Of a DNA stretch of 44,893 nt, positions 8,991-16,939 are shown one piece after another. Source of the stretch: Pseudomonadota bacterium (lineage in GTDB: Bacteria > Pseudomonadota > Alphaproteobacteria > Micavibrionales > UBA2020); the NCBI GenBank assembly GCA_023444705.1, contig JAEXMB010000042.1, positions 1 through 44,893 on the forward strand. Reading direction: 5' to 3'. The notes under the pieces were generated by a model that ran no database searches, was not told the origin of the DNA, and saw only the letters and a program-made list of their open reading frames with translations. The first letter of the stretch is position 1. Each line of letters begins with the position of its first letter. The position numbers were made by a program, and so were the translations under genes.

Positions 8991-9890
8991 TTAGCGCATT
9001 GCAGGCGCCTGCATTTTTTGTGTCACGGCGACGGGTGCCACAGCAGGCCCTGCGGGGGCTGCGGGCGCTTGCACCGATTTGACGTCCTGCGCCGCCTGCG
9101 CGGGGATCAGGCTGGCACCGGCCAGCGCATCGGCGATGTTGTCGGCGCTGGCGGCGGGGCCGTTCTTGCGCGGGCTGACCTGCATATGCTGGCTGTTTTC
9201 CTGACGCTGAACATCAAAACCGGCAGCTTCGAGCTTTTCCTGCACGATATAGCCCATGCCCTCTGCGGCTTTGACGTTGGTATGTTTTTCAACCGCGAAC
9301 TTGCTGACAAAGCCATCTTCGCGCAGGCTTTCAACGGCGCTGCCAGGCAGGCCCGAGAGATCGACATCCTTATACGACGGCGCCTGCACGCCGATGCCGT
9401 AACGCTGACCGCCGGTATTGTCCATTGCGGTCACCGCGACGTTGATGACCCCCGCCTGCAACATCGAAAGCTGCTGGCGCTTCTTGAGGTCTTCGATCAC
9501 CAGCTGCTGTGCGTCCTGCGCGTTCAGCACCGCATAATGCGTGGTGTCGCGGTCTATATCGACCGTTTTGGACAGGGCACGCGCCATTTCGACCATACCC
9601 TTGCCTTCGACAAGTGGCATCGACACGGAAAAGCTCTGGGTGCCGTAGTCGGTGAATTCAATCCCCACAAACCCCGCATGTTCAAGCAAGCCACGGATCT
9701 CTTTCTTGAGGCTATCGCCTTGAGTGCCATTGGGCTTGATAAAGGTCGCACCCAGCGTGGTCGATTTGGAATAGAGATCGGTTGAAACGTTCAGGCTGCT
9801 GACACCTTTGGAAGAGAACCCCTCGTAAATAAAACTGTCCTGACCGTACTTGCGGTCATCAGCTTCGATAGGATCACATTTCACTGCCAT
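8991..9890 (-). CDS. Unrecognised protein with Ala/Pro-rich C-terminal tail
   Basis: I do not recognise this 299-residue protein. The start at 9890 (MAVKCDPIEADD) is chosen because AAGGGGG lies about 7 bases upstream; an ATG at 9914 would add eight residues without a comparable site. There is no signal peptide or membrane helix. Residues 1-150 look like a mixed alpha/beta domain; 150-250 contain a helix-rich part with a repeated EKLEAAGF-like pattern. The last about 40 residues are low-complexity Ala/Pro/Val/Gln. The gene stands alone, ends at a shared terminator and is preceded 46 bp upstream by a perfect CtrA-type site, suggesting cell-cycle-linked expression. The function is unknown. Confidence 0.75.
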   Translation of the reverse strand: MAVKCDPIEADDRKYGQDSFIYEGFSSKGVSSLNVSTDLYSKSTTLGATFIKPNGTQGDSLKKEIRGLLEHAGFVGIEFTDYGTQSFSVSMPLVEGKGMVEMARALSKTVDIDRDTTHYAVLNAQDAQQLVIEDLKKRQQLSMLQAGVINVAVTAMDNTGGQRYGIGVQAPSYKDVDLSGLPGSAVESLREDGFVSKFAVEKHTNVKAAEGMGYIVQEKLEAAGFDVQRQENSQHMQVSPRKNGPAASADNIADALAGASLIPAQAAQDVKSVQAPAAPAGPAVAPVAVTQKMQAPAMR

Positions 9891-9935
9891 CAGAGGCCCC
9901 CTTGAAAAACGCACCCCTATATTGTCATAGCACGG

Positions 9936-9950
9936 TTAATAGGTGGTTAA
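9936..9950. promoter_or_regulatory. CtrA-type binding site TTAA-N7-TTAA
   Basis: TTAA at 9936-9939, seven bases and TTAA at 9947-9950 exactly match the full CtrA consensus of alphaproteobacteria. It lies between two divergent genes: 46 bp from the start of the unknown minus-strand gene and just upstream of the candidate gltA promoter. The match is seen directly; binding is inferred. Confidence 0.55.
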
Positions 9951-9972
9951 TTCTGGAAATAAGCAAGATTAT

Positions 9973-10001
9973 TTGCCGCACCACAGCAAGTAACCTATTA
10001 T
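9973..10001 (+). promoter_or_regulatory. Candidate gltA promoter
   Basis: TTGCCG at 9973-9978, a 17-base spacer and TATTAT at 9996-10001 give a plausible sigma70 promoter 66 bp before the gltA start. A GGGGGA ribosome-binding site then lies near 10052-10057. Confidence 0.5.
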
Positions 10002-10067
10002 TAAAGCAGAATTGTTACCTTTCTTGCGCCGCCACAAAGGCGGACACACTCAGGGGGAATCACCATC

Positions 10068-11363
10068 ATGACTACCAAGACCGTCACGCTCACCGATAAC
10101 GCCACCGGCAAATCCTACGACTTTCCCGTACTGGACGGCAGCGTCGGCCCCCGCGTCATCGACATCCGCAAGCTTTATTCCGAAACCGGTATGTTCACCT
10201 TCGACCCCGGCTTTACATCGACGGCAGCCTGCGAAAGCGGCCTGACTTATATCGACGGCGATCAGGGCGTGTTGTTGCACGGCGGCTATTCGATCAAGGA
10301 GCTGGCAGAGCATAGCGACTTCCTTGAAGTGTGCTACCTGCTGATGAACAAGGAACTACCCAACAAAAAGCAGAAAGAAGAATTCGTCAAGCTGGTGACC
10401 AACCACACGATGGTGCATGAGCAGATGCAGTTCTTCTTCCGCGGCTTCCGCCGTGACAGCCATCCGATGGCGATCATGATCGGCACCGTCGGTGCGCTGT
10501 CGGCGTTCTATCACGACAGTCTCGACATCAACGACCCCAAGCAGCGCGAGATCGCGGCATACCGTCTGATCGCCAAGGTGCCGACCATCGCGGCAATGGC
10601 CTATAAATACTCGATCGGCCAGCCTTTCATGTATCCGCGCAACGACCTCAGCTTTGCTGAAAACTTCCTCTACATGACCTTCGCTGTCCCGTGCGAGCCT
10701 TACAAGATCAACCCCGTGCTGGCGCGCGCGATGGACCGCATCCTGATCCTGCACGCGGATCACGAGCAAAACGCCTCGACCTCGACCGTGCGTCTGGCAG
10801 GCTCGTCGGGCGCAAACCCGTTCGCCTGCATCGCCTCGGGCATTGCCTCGCTGTGGGGCCCCGCGCATGGCGGCGCCAACGAGGCCGTTCTCAAGATGCT
10901 CGATGAAATCGGCAGTGTGGAGCGCATTCCCGAATTCATCGCCAAAGCCAAGGACAAGAACTCGGGCTTCCGCCTGATGGGCTTTGGCCACCGCGTCTAC
11001 AAAAACTACGACCCGCGCGCGGAAATCATGCAGCGCACCTGCAAGGAAGTTCTGGCCGAACTCAACATCAAGGACCCGCAGCTGGACCTTGCGATGGAGC
11101 TGGAAAAGGTCGCGCTCAGTGATCCGTATTTCGTCGAGAAAAAGCTCTATCCCAACGTCGACTTCTACTCGGGCATCATCCTCAAGGCGACGGGCTTCCC
11201 CGTGTCGATGTTCACCGTGCTGTTCGCCGTCGCGCGTACCGTCGGCTGGATCAGCCAGTGGAAAGAGATGATCGAGGAGCCGACGCAAAAAATTGGCCGC
11301 CCGCGCCAGCTCTACGTCGGCTCGCCCGAGCGTGCGTTCGTGCCGCTCGACAAGCGCGGCTGA
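10068..11363 (+). CDS. gltA: Citrate synthase
   Basis: Type II citrate synthase of 431 residues, which condenses oxaloacetate and acetyl-CoA at the entry of the TCA cycle in the cytoplasm. The N-terminal beta-rich region of Gram-negative hexameric enzymes is present (residues 1-60). Conserved active-site blocks are seen: the ILHADHEQNASTSTVRL helix near 227-243, PAHGGANEAV near 265, GFGHRVYKNYDPRA near 306 and the DFYSGI stretch near 364. The length is complete and there are no disruptions. It is followed after 15 bp by a small same-strand gene. Confidence 0.98.
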   Translation: MTTKTVTLTDNATGKSYDFPVLDGSVGPRVIDIRKLYSETGMFTFDPGFTSTAACESGLTYIDGDQGVLLHGGYSIKELAEHSDFLEVCYLLMNKELPNKKQKEEFVKLVTNHTMVHEQMQFFFRGFRRDSHPMAIMIGTVGALSAFYHDSLDINDPKQREIAAYRLIAKVPTIAAMAYKYSIGQPFMYPRNDLSFAENFLYMTFAVPCEPYKINPVLARAMDRILILHADHEQNASTSTVRLAGSSGANPFACIASGIASLWGPAHGGANEAVLKMLDEIGSVERIPEFIAKAKDKNSGFRLMGFGHRVYKNYDPRAEIMQRTCKEVLAELNIKDPQLDLAMELEKVALSDPYFVEKKLYPNVDFYSGIILKATGFPVSMFTVLFAVARTVGWISQWKEMIEEPTQKIGRPRQLYVGSPERAFVPLDKRG

Positions 11364-11378
11364 TCGCGGCGATCTTTC

Positions 11379-11648
11379 ATGATCGGCATTTTCCTCGTCA
11401 ACGACAGCGGGCAGATCTGCCTGACGCGTTACGATGCGGCTGACAAGCCTGACATCGCAAACGTCGTCTATCTGCCCGCCAGCCGCATTGCCGCGATGTC
11501 ATACGCCGACGGCAGCGAGGAAGTCATGGTCGACGAAACCAGCGACAGCGTGCATCAGGCCCTGATTGAAAATACGCGTTTGCTGGTGGTCAACCTCGAC
11601 GACGCCAGCAAGCCGCAGCGTGAATATACGGTCGATATCAGGAAATAG
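11379..11648 (+). CDS. Small unrecognised protein downstream of gltA
   Basis: An 89-residue soluble protein, rich in Asp/Val/Ala, with no signal peptide, membrane helix or recognised motif. It starts 15 bp after the gltA stop on the same strand and therefore probably shares its transcript. The sequence alternates short beta-type stretches (IGIFLVND, ANVVYLP, RLLVVNLDD), suggesting a small beta-rich fold. It ends only 6 bp before the stop of the convergent next gene. I assign no function. Confidence 0.65.
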   Translation: MIGIFLVNDSGQICLTRYDAADKPDIANVVYLPASRIAAMSYADGSEEVMVDETSDSVHQALIENTRLLVVNLDDASKPQREYTVDIRK

Positions 11649-11654
11649 CGGAAA

Positions 11655-12041
11655 TTAGCCCTGCGCGGGTTTGCGCGCGTGCGCCACGCCTTTGACCTTG
11701 ATCGAATTGTCGATCACCGTGTCGACCACGGCTTCGACAACGCTTTGCGCGGCCTTGGCGGTAAAGCTGCCCGCAAGCAATGCGCCGCCGGCAGGTACGG
11801 CGGGCGCGACCGCCATGATAGCACCCGCGACGATCAAGCCCGCAATGACGCTGGCCGCAGCACTTTTGCACAGGTTGCCGCCGACATCCTTGACGAATTG
11901 CGTCGCCTGTTTGCCCAGCGAGACCACATGCTTGGCCATGCCGTTGAGCGTCGTCTGCGCAACCTGAACATTGCCGGGATTATCGGACATACCGGCCATG
12001 AACTGGCTGAATTGCGGCGTTGCGGCTGACACTGCGGTCAT
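11655..12041 (-). CDS. Small unrecognised protein with an Ala/Gly-rich hydrophobic segment
   Basis: A 128-residue protein with no signal peptide. The centre (about 58-95) is a long Ala/Gly/Val-rich hydrophobic stretch (AAASVIAGLIVAGAIMAVAP then PAGGALLAG) resembling a glycine-zipper membrane-inserting hairpin, and it is flanked by amphipathic Ala/Val/Lys helices. The N terminus is Ser/Ala/Gln-rich. The upstream region is AT-rich and probably holds its promoter. Small proteins of this build can be membrane-associated or secreted, but nothing in the sequence or context fixes a role. Confidence 0.6.
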   Translation of the reverse strand: MTAVSAATPQFSQFMAGMSDNPGNVQVAQTTLNGMAKHVVSLGKQATQFVKDVGGNLCKSAAASVIAGLIVAGAIMAVAPAVPAGGALLAGSFTAKAAQSVVEAVVDTVIDNSIKVKGVAHARKPAQG

Positions 12042-12124
12042 TGAATACCCCCATGATCGTAGGTATTAGAGTGCCATATTATTTTACATATGTCAATTGC
12101 AGTTATGGCGGCGCAACAAGTCCT

Positions 12125-13087
12125 TTAATACCAGCTACTTAGCGTCCTATGCGGAATAAGCTGCGTAAAGCCCGGCAGATAGCCGCGGTGCCAGAGCATA
12201 TGGTCGAGATTGACCGAAGTATATGCATCCCCAAGACTTTCGCGCATCAGCTCCACGGCATGGATGGCCGCACAGCGCAACTCGGTTTCCTGCGTGCTGC
12301 CCGCCGCAATCATATCGCCCGCATCGACGCGTTGTGCCAATGCGTCGCTATATTTCAGCACGCCGTCCGCGCGCAACACATGCGGCACCATGTTGTCGGC
12401 AAAGCAGGTCAAGTGTTCAAGCCCGCCGAAATACGTCGCACCTGGCGCAATCGCCAGTTCGATATCCGCCAGAAAAATCTGTGCGCGTTTATAAATGGCG
12501 GTCTCGCGGCCTTCATACGCCGCGACGTCTTTGAAATGCGGCCATTGCGCCACGGTTTCGAGCAACCCAAGGCCATTGCCACGGTAACGCGCCAGCATGG
12601 TGGCGATGTCGCCAAAATCACGCGCGACATGCGCCGCACTGGCATGCAAATGTTGCGCGAATTGCTGCATCAGCGTATCCAGCGCTGTATGCGCGCCTGC
12701 AGGAATGCCAAACAGCGTATGACACTGCGCCGGTGTGACATCACCCCATGCCGCAACATCGCATAGTGCGTCATCTTCGAATGCGCGCTTTAATCCTTGC
12801 GCGACCACATGGTATTCAAGGTCGATACCGTCACGTTGCGCGATATGAAAAGCGCCGGAGCCGAAGTTGATGCTGTCAAGCGCCAACACATAAGCCGCCG
12901 TTTTGAGCGCATCGGCACTATCCACAAAGTGGTTTTCGCCATCAAGCGCCGTCACCAAGACCGGATTTTGCGCAACCAGGTCACGGGCATAATCGGCGAT
13001 GCGCGCGGTTTCGATGCGCACATCGTGCGCATGCGCCATCACCCATGCCGCATCGTCGCGCACCTGTTGCACCAGTTTCGTGGTCAT
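12125..13087 (-). CDS. Queuosine salvage hydrolase (DUF2419 / QNG1 family)
   Basis: A 320-residue member of the Q_salvage family (DUF2419, PF10343). Characterised members hydrolyse queuosine 5'-phosphate (or queuosine) to free queuine, so that the base can be reinserted into tRNA by TGT. The family blocks are clear: ALDSINFGSGAFH near 89-101, then YFGGLEHLTCFADNMVPHVLR near 220-240 and LKYSDALAQRVDAGDMI after it. The Glu-rich ETELRCAAIHAVELM helix and a closing DHMLWHRG complete the set. The family is common in eukaryotes and patchy in bacteria. It is the last gene of a coupled unit, overlapping the alpha/beta hydrolase by 4 bp (ATGA). The substrate is inferred from the family; no queuosine-synthesis gene is in the window. 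Confidence 0.88.
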   Translation of the reverse strand: MTTKLVQQVRDDAAWVMAHAHDVRIETARIADYARDLVAQNPVLVTALDGENHFVDSADALKTAAYVLALDSINFGSGAFHIAQRDGIDLEYHVVAQGLKRAFEDDALCDVAAWGDVTPAQCHTLFGIPAGAHTALDTLMQQFAQHLHASAAHVARDFGDIATMLARYRGNGLGLLETVAQWPHFKDVAAYEGRETAIYKRAQIFLADIELAIAPGATYFGGLEHLTCFADNMVPHVLRADGVLKYSDALAQRVDAGDMIAAGSTQETELRCAAIHAVELMRESLGDAYTSVNLDHMLWHRGYLPGFTQLIPHRTLSSWY

Positions 13088-13902
13088 TGCGCGTTCTGGC
13101 GTTTGGCCAGCCAGTCGAGAATGACATGCCCCGCATGATGCTCGTAGAGATCGGAATGGCCGCCGCTGTTGATGGTGATGAATTCCTTTGGGTGGTTGGC
13201 GGCCTCGAACAGGCTTTGCGCCAGTGCGATCGGCGTTACCTCGTCTTCATCCCCATGCACGATCAGCAGGTCTGTTTTGATGGATTTAATTTTTTCGATA
13301 TTGGCATATTTGTCGCGCATCAGACGGTCGACCGGCAGCCAGAAGTAACGCTGGCGCGCAACGTCAACCGCCGTGCTAAACGGTGCCTCGAGAATGACGA
13401 CAGGCGGTGCGGATTCATAGGCCATTTGCACGGCGACGCCGCCGCCAATGCTCTCGCCGTAAAAAATCATATCGCCCAGCGCAATACCTGCGCGTTGCAG
13501 CCATTCAATCCCCGCGCGGGCATCGGCATAGAGCCCCTGCTCGTTCGGCCTGCCCGGATTGCCGCCATAACCGCGATAGCCACAGAGGTAAACGCCGTAA
13601 CCAGCCTCGAGAAAATAAACGATTTTGCTGGCGCGGTGCGCATGATGCCCGGCATTGCCGTGGAAATAAACAACAACCTTTCCGCCAGCTTCACGCGGGG
13701 GCTGATACCACGCCTGCAGGGTCAGGCCATCAGCGGTGGTGACGGCCACCGCCTGCATCTGCCGCAGCCCGTGATCTGCAGGGCTGCCGGCGGGGCGGCG
13801 ATCAGGCACATATTGCAGGCTGCGCTGGAGCAGATACATCACGACCAGTACCAGCCCGTAGAGAACCGCCAGCTGGAAGATCACGCGCGCCAGCACAAGC
13901 AT
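13084..13902 (-). CDS. Alpha/beta hydrolase, membrane-anchored (BEM46/S33-like)
   Basis: A 272-residue alpha/beta-hydrolase fold protein. One N-terminal hydrophobic helix (about 5-27) should anchor it in the inner membrane with the catalytic domain outside. The nucleophile elbow is GESIGGG (Ser near residue 150), the acid lies in the HGDEDEVTP block (about 222-230), and the base is His in SGGHSD near 254. The oxyanion loop is YFHGNAGHH. The best match is the YqkD/BEM46-like family; the substrate is unknown. Its start overlaps the msbA-like stop as TGATG and its end overlaps the queuosine gene by 4 bp, so the three are translationally coupled. Confidence 0.88.
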   Translation of the reverse strand: MLVLARVIFQLAVLYGLVLVVMYLLQRSLQYVPDRRPAGSPADHGLRQMQAVAVTTADGLTLQAWYQPPREAGGKVVVYFHGNAGHHAHRASKIVYFLEAGYGVYLCGYRGYGGNPGRPNEQGLYADARAGIEWLQRAGIALGDMIFYGESIGGGVAVQMAYESAPPVVILEAPFSTAVDVARQRYFWLPVDRLMRDKYANIEKIKSIKTDLLIVHGDEDEVTPIALAQSLFEAANHPKEFITINSGGHSDLYEHHAGHVILDWLAKRQNAQ

Positions 13903-15698
13903 CAGGCGCTCTCCCGCAACAGTTCTCCGTAAAGCACAGCATAGGCGCCGTTTTGCGCAAGCAGGCTGTCGTGTGTCCCCTGCTCGGCCACTGTGCCGTT
14001 ATCGATGACATAGATACGGTCGGCGTTGATGATGGTGCTGAGGCGGTGGGCAACCACAATTGTGGTCTTGCCCTTTTGCAGGTTTTCAATGGCCTGCTGT
14101 ACCAGACGTTCGGACTGGCTGTCGAGTGCGGAGGTCGCTTCGTCCAGCAGCAGGATCGGCGCGTTGCGCAGAAAGGCGCGTGCGATTGAAATACGCTGGC
14201 GCTGGCCGCCCGACAGCTTGACGCCGTTTTCACCCACAACCGTATCATAGCCCTGCGGCAGATCGACAATAAAGTCATGCGCGGCGGCGGCCTTGGCGGC
14301 GGCGATGATCTGCTCCTCGCTCGCACCCGGTGTGCCATAGGCGATGTTGTCGCGCACGCTGTCGTTAAAGATCGCCACTTCCTGACTGACAAGCGCCATA
14401 TTGCCGCGCAGGCTTTGCAGGGTGATGTCGCGAATGTCGTGACCGTCGATGGTGATGCGTCCCGCCGACACGTCGTAAAAGCGCGGCAACAGGTTGAGCA
14501 ACGTCGACTTGCCGCTGCCCGATGGACCGACAAGTGCCACGGTTTTACCCGCAGGTGCTTCAAGCGTCAGGCCATTGATTGCCTGCGTGCCGTCGGCATA
14601 GGTAAAGGAAATATCCTCCACTTTGACCACCGGGCTTTGAGTGACCAGCTCGCTGGCCCCTTCGCGGTCGCTGATCTGCGGTTTAGTGTCGAGCAGCGTA
14701 TACATCCGCTCCACCGCCGCAAGCCCCGACTGCACGGTATTGTTCAGACGCGCAAGGCGTTTCATCGGCTCGTAGGCCAGCATAAATGCGGTGATGAACG
14801 AAAACAGCTTACCCGCCGTGCTGGCGCCGGAAATCACCTGCTGGCCGCCGTAAACGATGATGGCGACGATGGTCAGACCGCTGAGCATTTCCGATACCGG
14901 TGTGGCGCGGCCCGCAACCTTGAATGATTTGTACATCAGGTTGTAAATGCGGTCGATCACAGTGCCGATGCGGGCCTGTTCGTGTTCTTCCATGCCATAG
15001 GCCTTGACATGCTTGTTGCCCTGCAGGGCCTGCCCCAGTACGGCGGTCAGTTGGCCGGTTTCGACCTGCGCGTTGGCGGATACGCCGCGCAGGCGCTTGG
15101 ACAGGCGCGCCACCAGAAATGCCGTGGTCGGAAACACCACCAGCGAGATCAGCGACAGTTTGATATCCTGATAAAACATCACCCCGATCAGCACGATCAG
15201 CGTAAAGGCGTTCTTGCCAAAACCCGTGAGGCTTTCAAGGATGGCAATGCGGATCAACTGCGTATCGGTGACGAAGCGCGAGATCAGCCGCCCGCTTTGC
15301 TCGGCATGGAAAAAGGAAAGATCCGCACGCACCAGATGGCCGAACATGCGGCGCTGGATATCGCTGACCATCGACTGGCCGATCTTGCTCATCAATACGG
15401 TCTGGCCATAGGTGGCAAGCCCGCGCACCAGAAACACCACCAGCACGGCCACAGCGACAGGCACCAGCCATTCTTTCTGGCCCTGTGTGAAGATGCGGTC
15501 GATCACCGGTTCCATCAGCTTGGCCATCACCCCCGTCATCGCGGCGGAAATCAGCATGAACAGCAGCGCGATCATAAACGTGCCGATATGCGGGCGCACA
15601 TAGTCGCGCAACAAGCGCTTGACCAGATGCAGCGACGACGCCGTCATCACGGGCTTGCGCATAAGGATTTCCTGGGCGGGATCGGTGGGCTGTGACAT
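13902..15698 (-). CDS. msbA: MsbA-like lipid exporter ABC transporter (fused permease-ATPase)
   Basis: A 598-residue half-transporter that would dimerise in the inner membrane and flip lipid A-core or a related lipid. The six-helix exporter domain spans about 30-340. The nucleotide-binding domain follows, with Walker A GPSGSGKST near 388-396, signature LSGGQ near 493, Walker B ILLLDEAT near 513 and the H-loop His in AHR. The length and the loop wording (LSFFHAEQSGRLISRFVTDT) match MsbA. The first gene of a three-gene coupled unit, it has an AAGGA site about 9 bases before its ATG. Other lipid or drug exporters of this subfamily look similar, so the substrate is inferred. Confidence 0.88.
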   Translation of the reverse strand: MSQPTDPAQEILMRKPVMTASSLHLVKRLLRDYVRPHIGTFMIALLFMLISAAMTGVMAKLMEPVIDRIFTQGQKEWLVPVAVAVLVVFLVRGLATYGQTVLMSKIGQSMVSDIQRRMFGHLVRADLSFFHAEQSGRLISRFVTDTQLIRIAILESLTGFGKNAFTLIVLIGVMFYQDIKLSLISLVVFPTTAFLVARLSKRLRGVSANAQVETGQLTAVLGQALQGNKHVKAYGMEEHEQARIGTVIDRIYNLMYKSFKVAGRATPVSEMLSGLTIVAIIVYGGQQVISGASTAGKLFSFITAFMLAYEPMKRLARLNNTVQSGLAAVERMYTLLDTKPQISDREGASELVTQSPVVKVEDISFTYADGTQAINGLTLEAPAGKTVALVGPSGSGKSTLLNLLPRFYDVSAGRITIDGHDIRDITLQSLRGNMALVSQEVAIFNDSVRDNIAYGTPGASEEQIIAAAKAAAAHDFIVDLPQGYDTVVGENGVKLSGGQRQRISIARAFLRNAPILLLDEATSALDSQSERLVQQAIENLQKGKTTIVVAHRLSTIINADRIYVIDNGTVAEQGTHDSLLAQNGAYAVLYGELLRESA

Positions 15699-15871
15699 AT
15701 CCGGTGTCCTTGTCCCGTGCGTTGCGCTGCATCATTGAAATCTTAATGAAATCGCAAGGCGGGATGTATTACAGTAAGGCTGGAAGTTTAGTGCGGATGC
15801 GCGCCGGTGTAAATAATAAACATAACACGCCACCGCACTGAAAACATCATACAGATCATAGAGATACCATC

Positions 15872-16921
15872 ATGTTCGGCAAAGACAAAAGCAAGGCTCC
15901 GCAAGCGCCCACAACGGAAATTCCCGGTGGTGGTGGCATCACGCCCGATAACGCCAGCGGCATACCAGAGCCTTTTCGCATGTCGGCCCCGCCGCGGATC
16001 GGCCTTGCGCTCGGCAGCGGTCTTGCACGCGGCTTTGCACACCTTGGCGTTATCCGCGCACTCAAACGTCACGGCATCGAACCGACGATCATTTCCGGCA
16101 CCTCGATGGGTGCGCTGGTCGGCGGTGCCTATCTGGCCGACCGCCTTGATCAGGTCGAGGACTGGGCCTGCTCGCTCACCAAATTCCGCGTGCTGTCGTA
16201 TCTTGATTTCAAGGTGCGCGCCAGCGGCCTGATCGGCGGCAGCAAGCTCACCCGCCTGATGGAAGACAACTTCGGCGACATCAAGGTCGAAGACCTGCCC
16301 AACCCATTCATCGCCATCACGGCGGATCTTGTCACCGGCCACGAAGTCTGGTTGCGCCGCGGACGTCTGGTCGACGTTATGCGCGCCTCGTTCTCATTGC
16401 CCGGCATCTTTCCGCCCGTCTTCATGAACAACCGCTGGCTGATCGACGGCGCACTGGTCAACCCCGTGCCCGTTTCCGCCTGTGCGGCCAGTGGTGCGCG
16501 CATGACCATCGCCGTCAACGTCAGCGGCGACATCATCGGCAAGGCCAAACGGCCGGGCGACAGCATTCCGACCATCGCCGGCTTTGACCTGATGAATTTC
16601 GACGGCCCGTCAGAACTGGCCGAGAGCAAAAAGGCGGGCCTTGTCCGCCGCATCTTCCGCCGCGAAAACCAAAGCGGACCGAGCATTTTCGGCGTCATGG
16701 TCTCATCGCTCAACATCGTGCAGGACCGTTTGGCGCGCTCGCGCCTTGCGGGCGACCCGCCCGACGTTCTGATCGTGCCGCGTATCGGCCATATCGGGCT
16801 GATGGAATTCGACCGTGCGGAGGAGCTGATCGAGGAAGGCGAAGCCGCCGTCGAGCGCGCATTGCCCGACATCAAGGCCGCCTATTCGGTCCTGTGTACC
16901 AGTTACGCCGAAGATCAGTAA
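15872..16921 (+). CDS. Patatin-like phospholipase (RssA/NTE type)
   Basis: A 349-residue patatin-family serine acyl hydrolase, predicted to act on phospholipids or lysophospholipids. After a 40-residue Pro/Gly-rich leader come the oxyanion-hole block LGSGLARGFAHLGVI (47-61), the nucleophile motif GTSMG (76-80, Ser78) and the dyad Asp in DGA (Asp192), so the catalytic dyad is intact. There is no clear signal peptide. It is convergent with the HAD gene 18 bp away, and no terminator is visible between them. The physiological substrate is unknown. Confidence 0.9.
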   Translation: MFGKDKSKAPQAPTTEIPGGGGITPDNASGIPEPFRMSAPPRIGLALGSGLARGFAHLGVIRALKRHGIEPTIISGTSMGALVGGAYLADRLDQVEDWACSLTKFRVLSYLDFKVRASGLIGGSKLTRLMEDNFGDIKVEDLPNPFIAITADLVTGHEVWLRRGRLVDVMRASFSLPGIFPPVFMNNRWLIDGALVNPVPVSACAASGARMTIAVNVSGDIIGKAKRPGDSIPTIAGFDLMNFDGPSELAESKKAGLVRRIFRRENQSGPSIFGVMVSSLNIVQDRLARSRLAGDPPDVLIVPRIGHIGLMEFDRAEELIEEGEAAVERALPDIKAAYSVLCTSYAEDQ

Positions 16922-16939
16922 TCAAAGAAAAAGAGGCGC

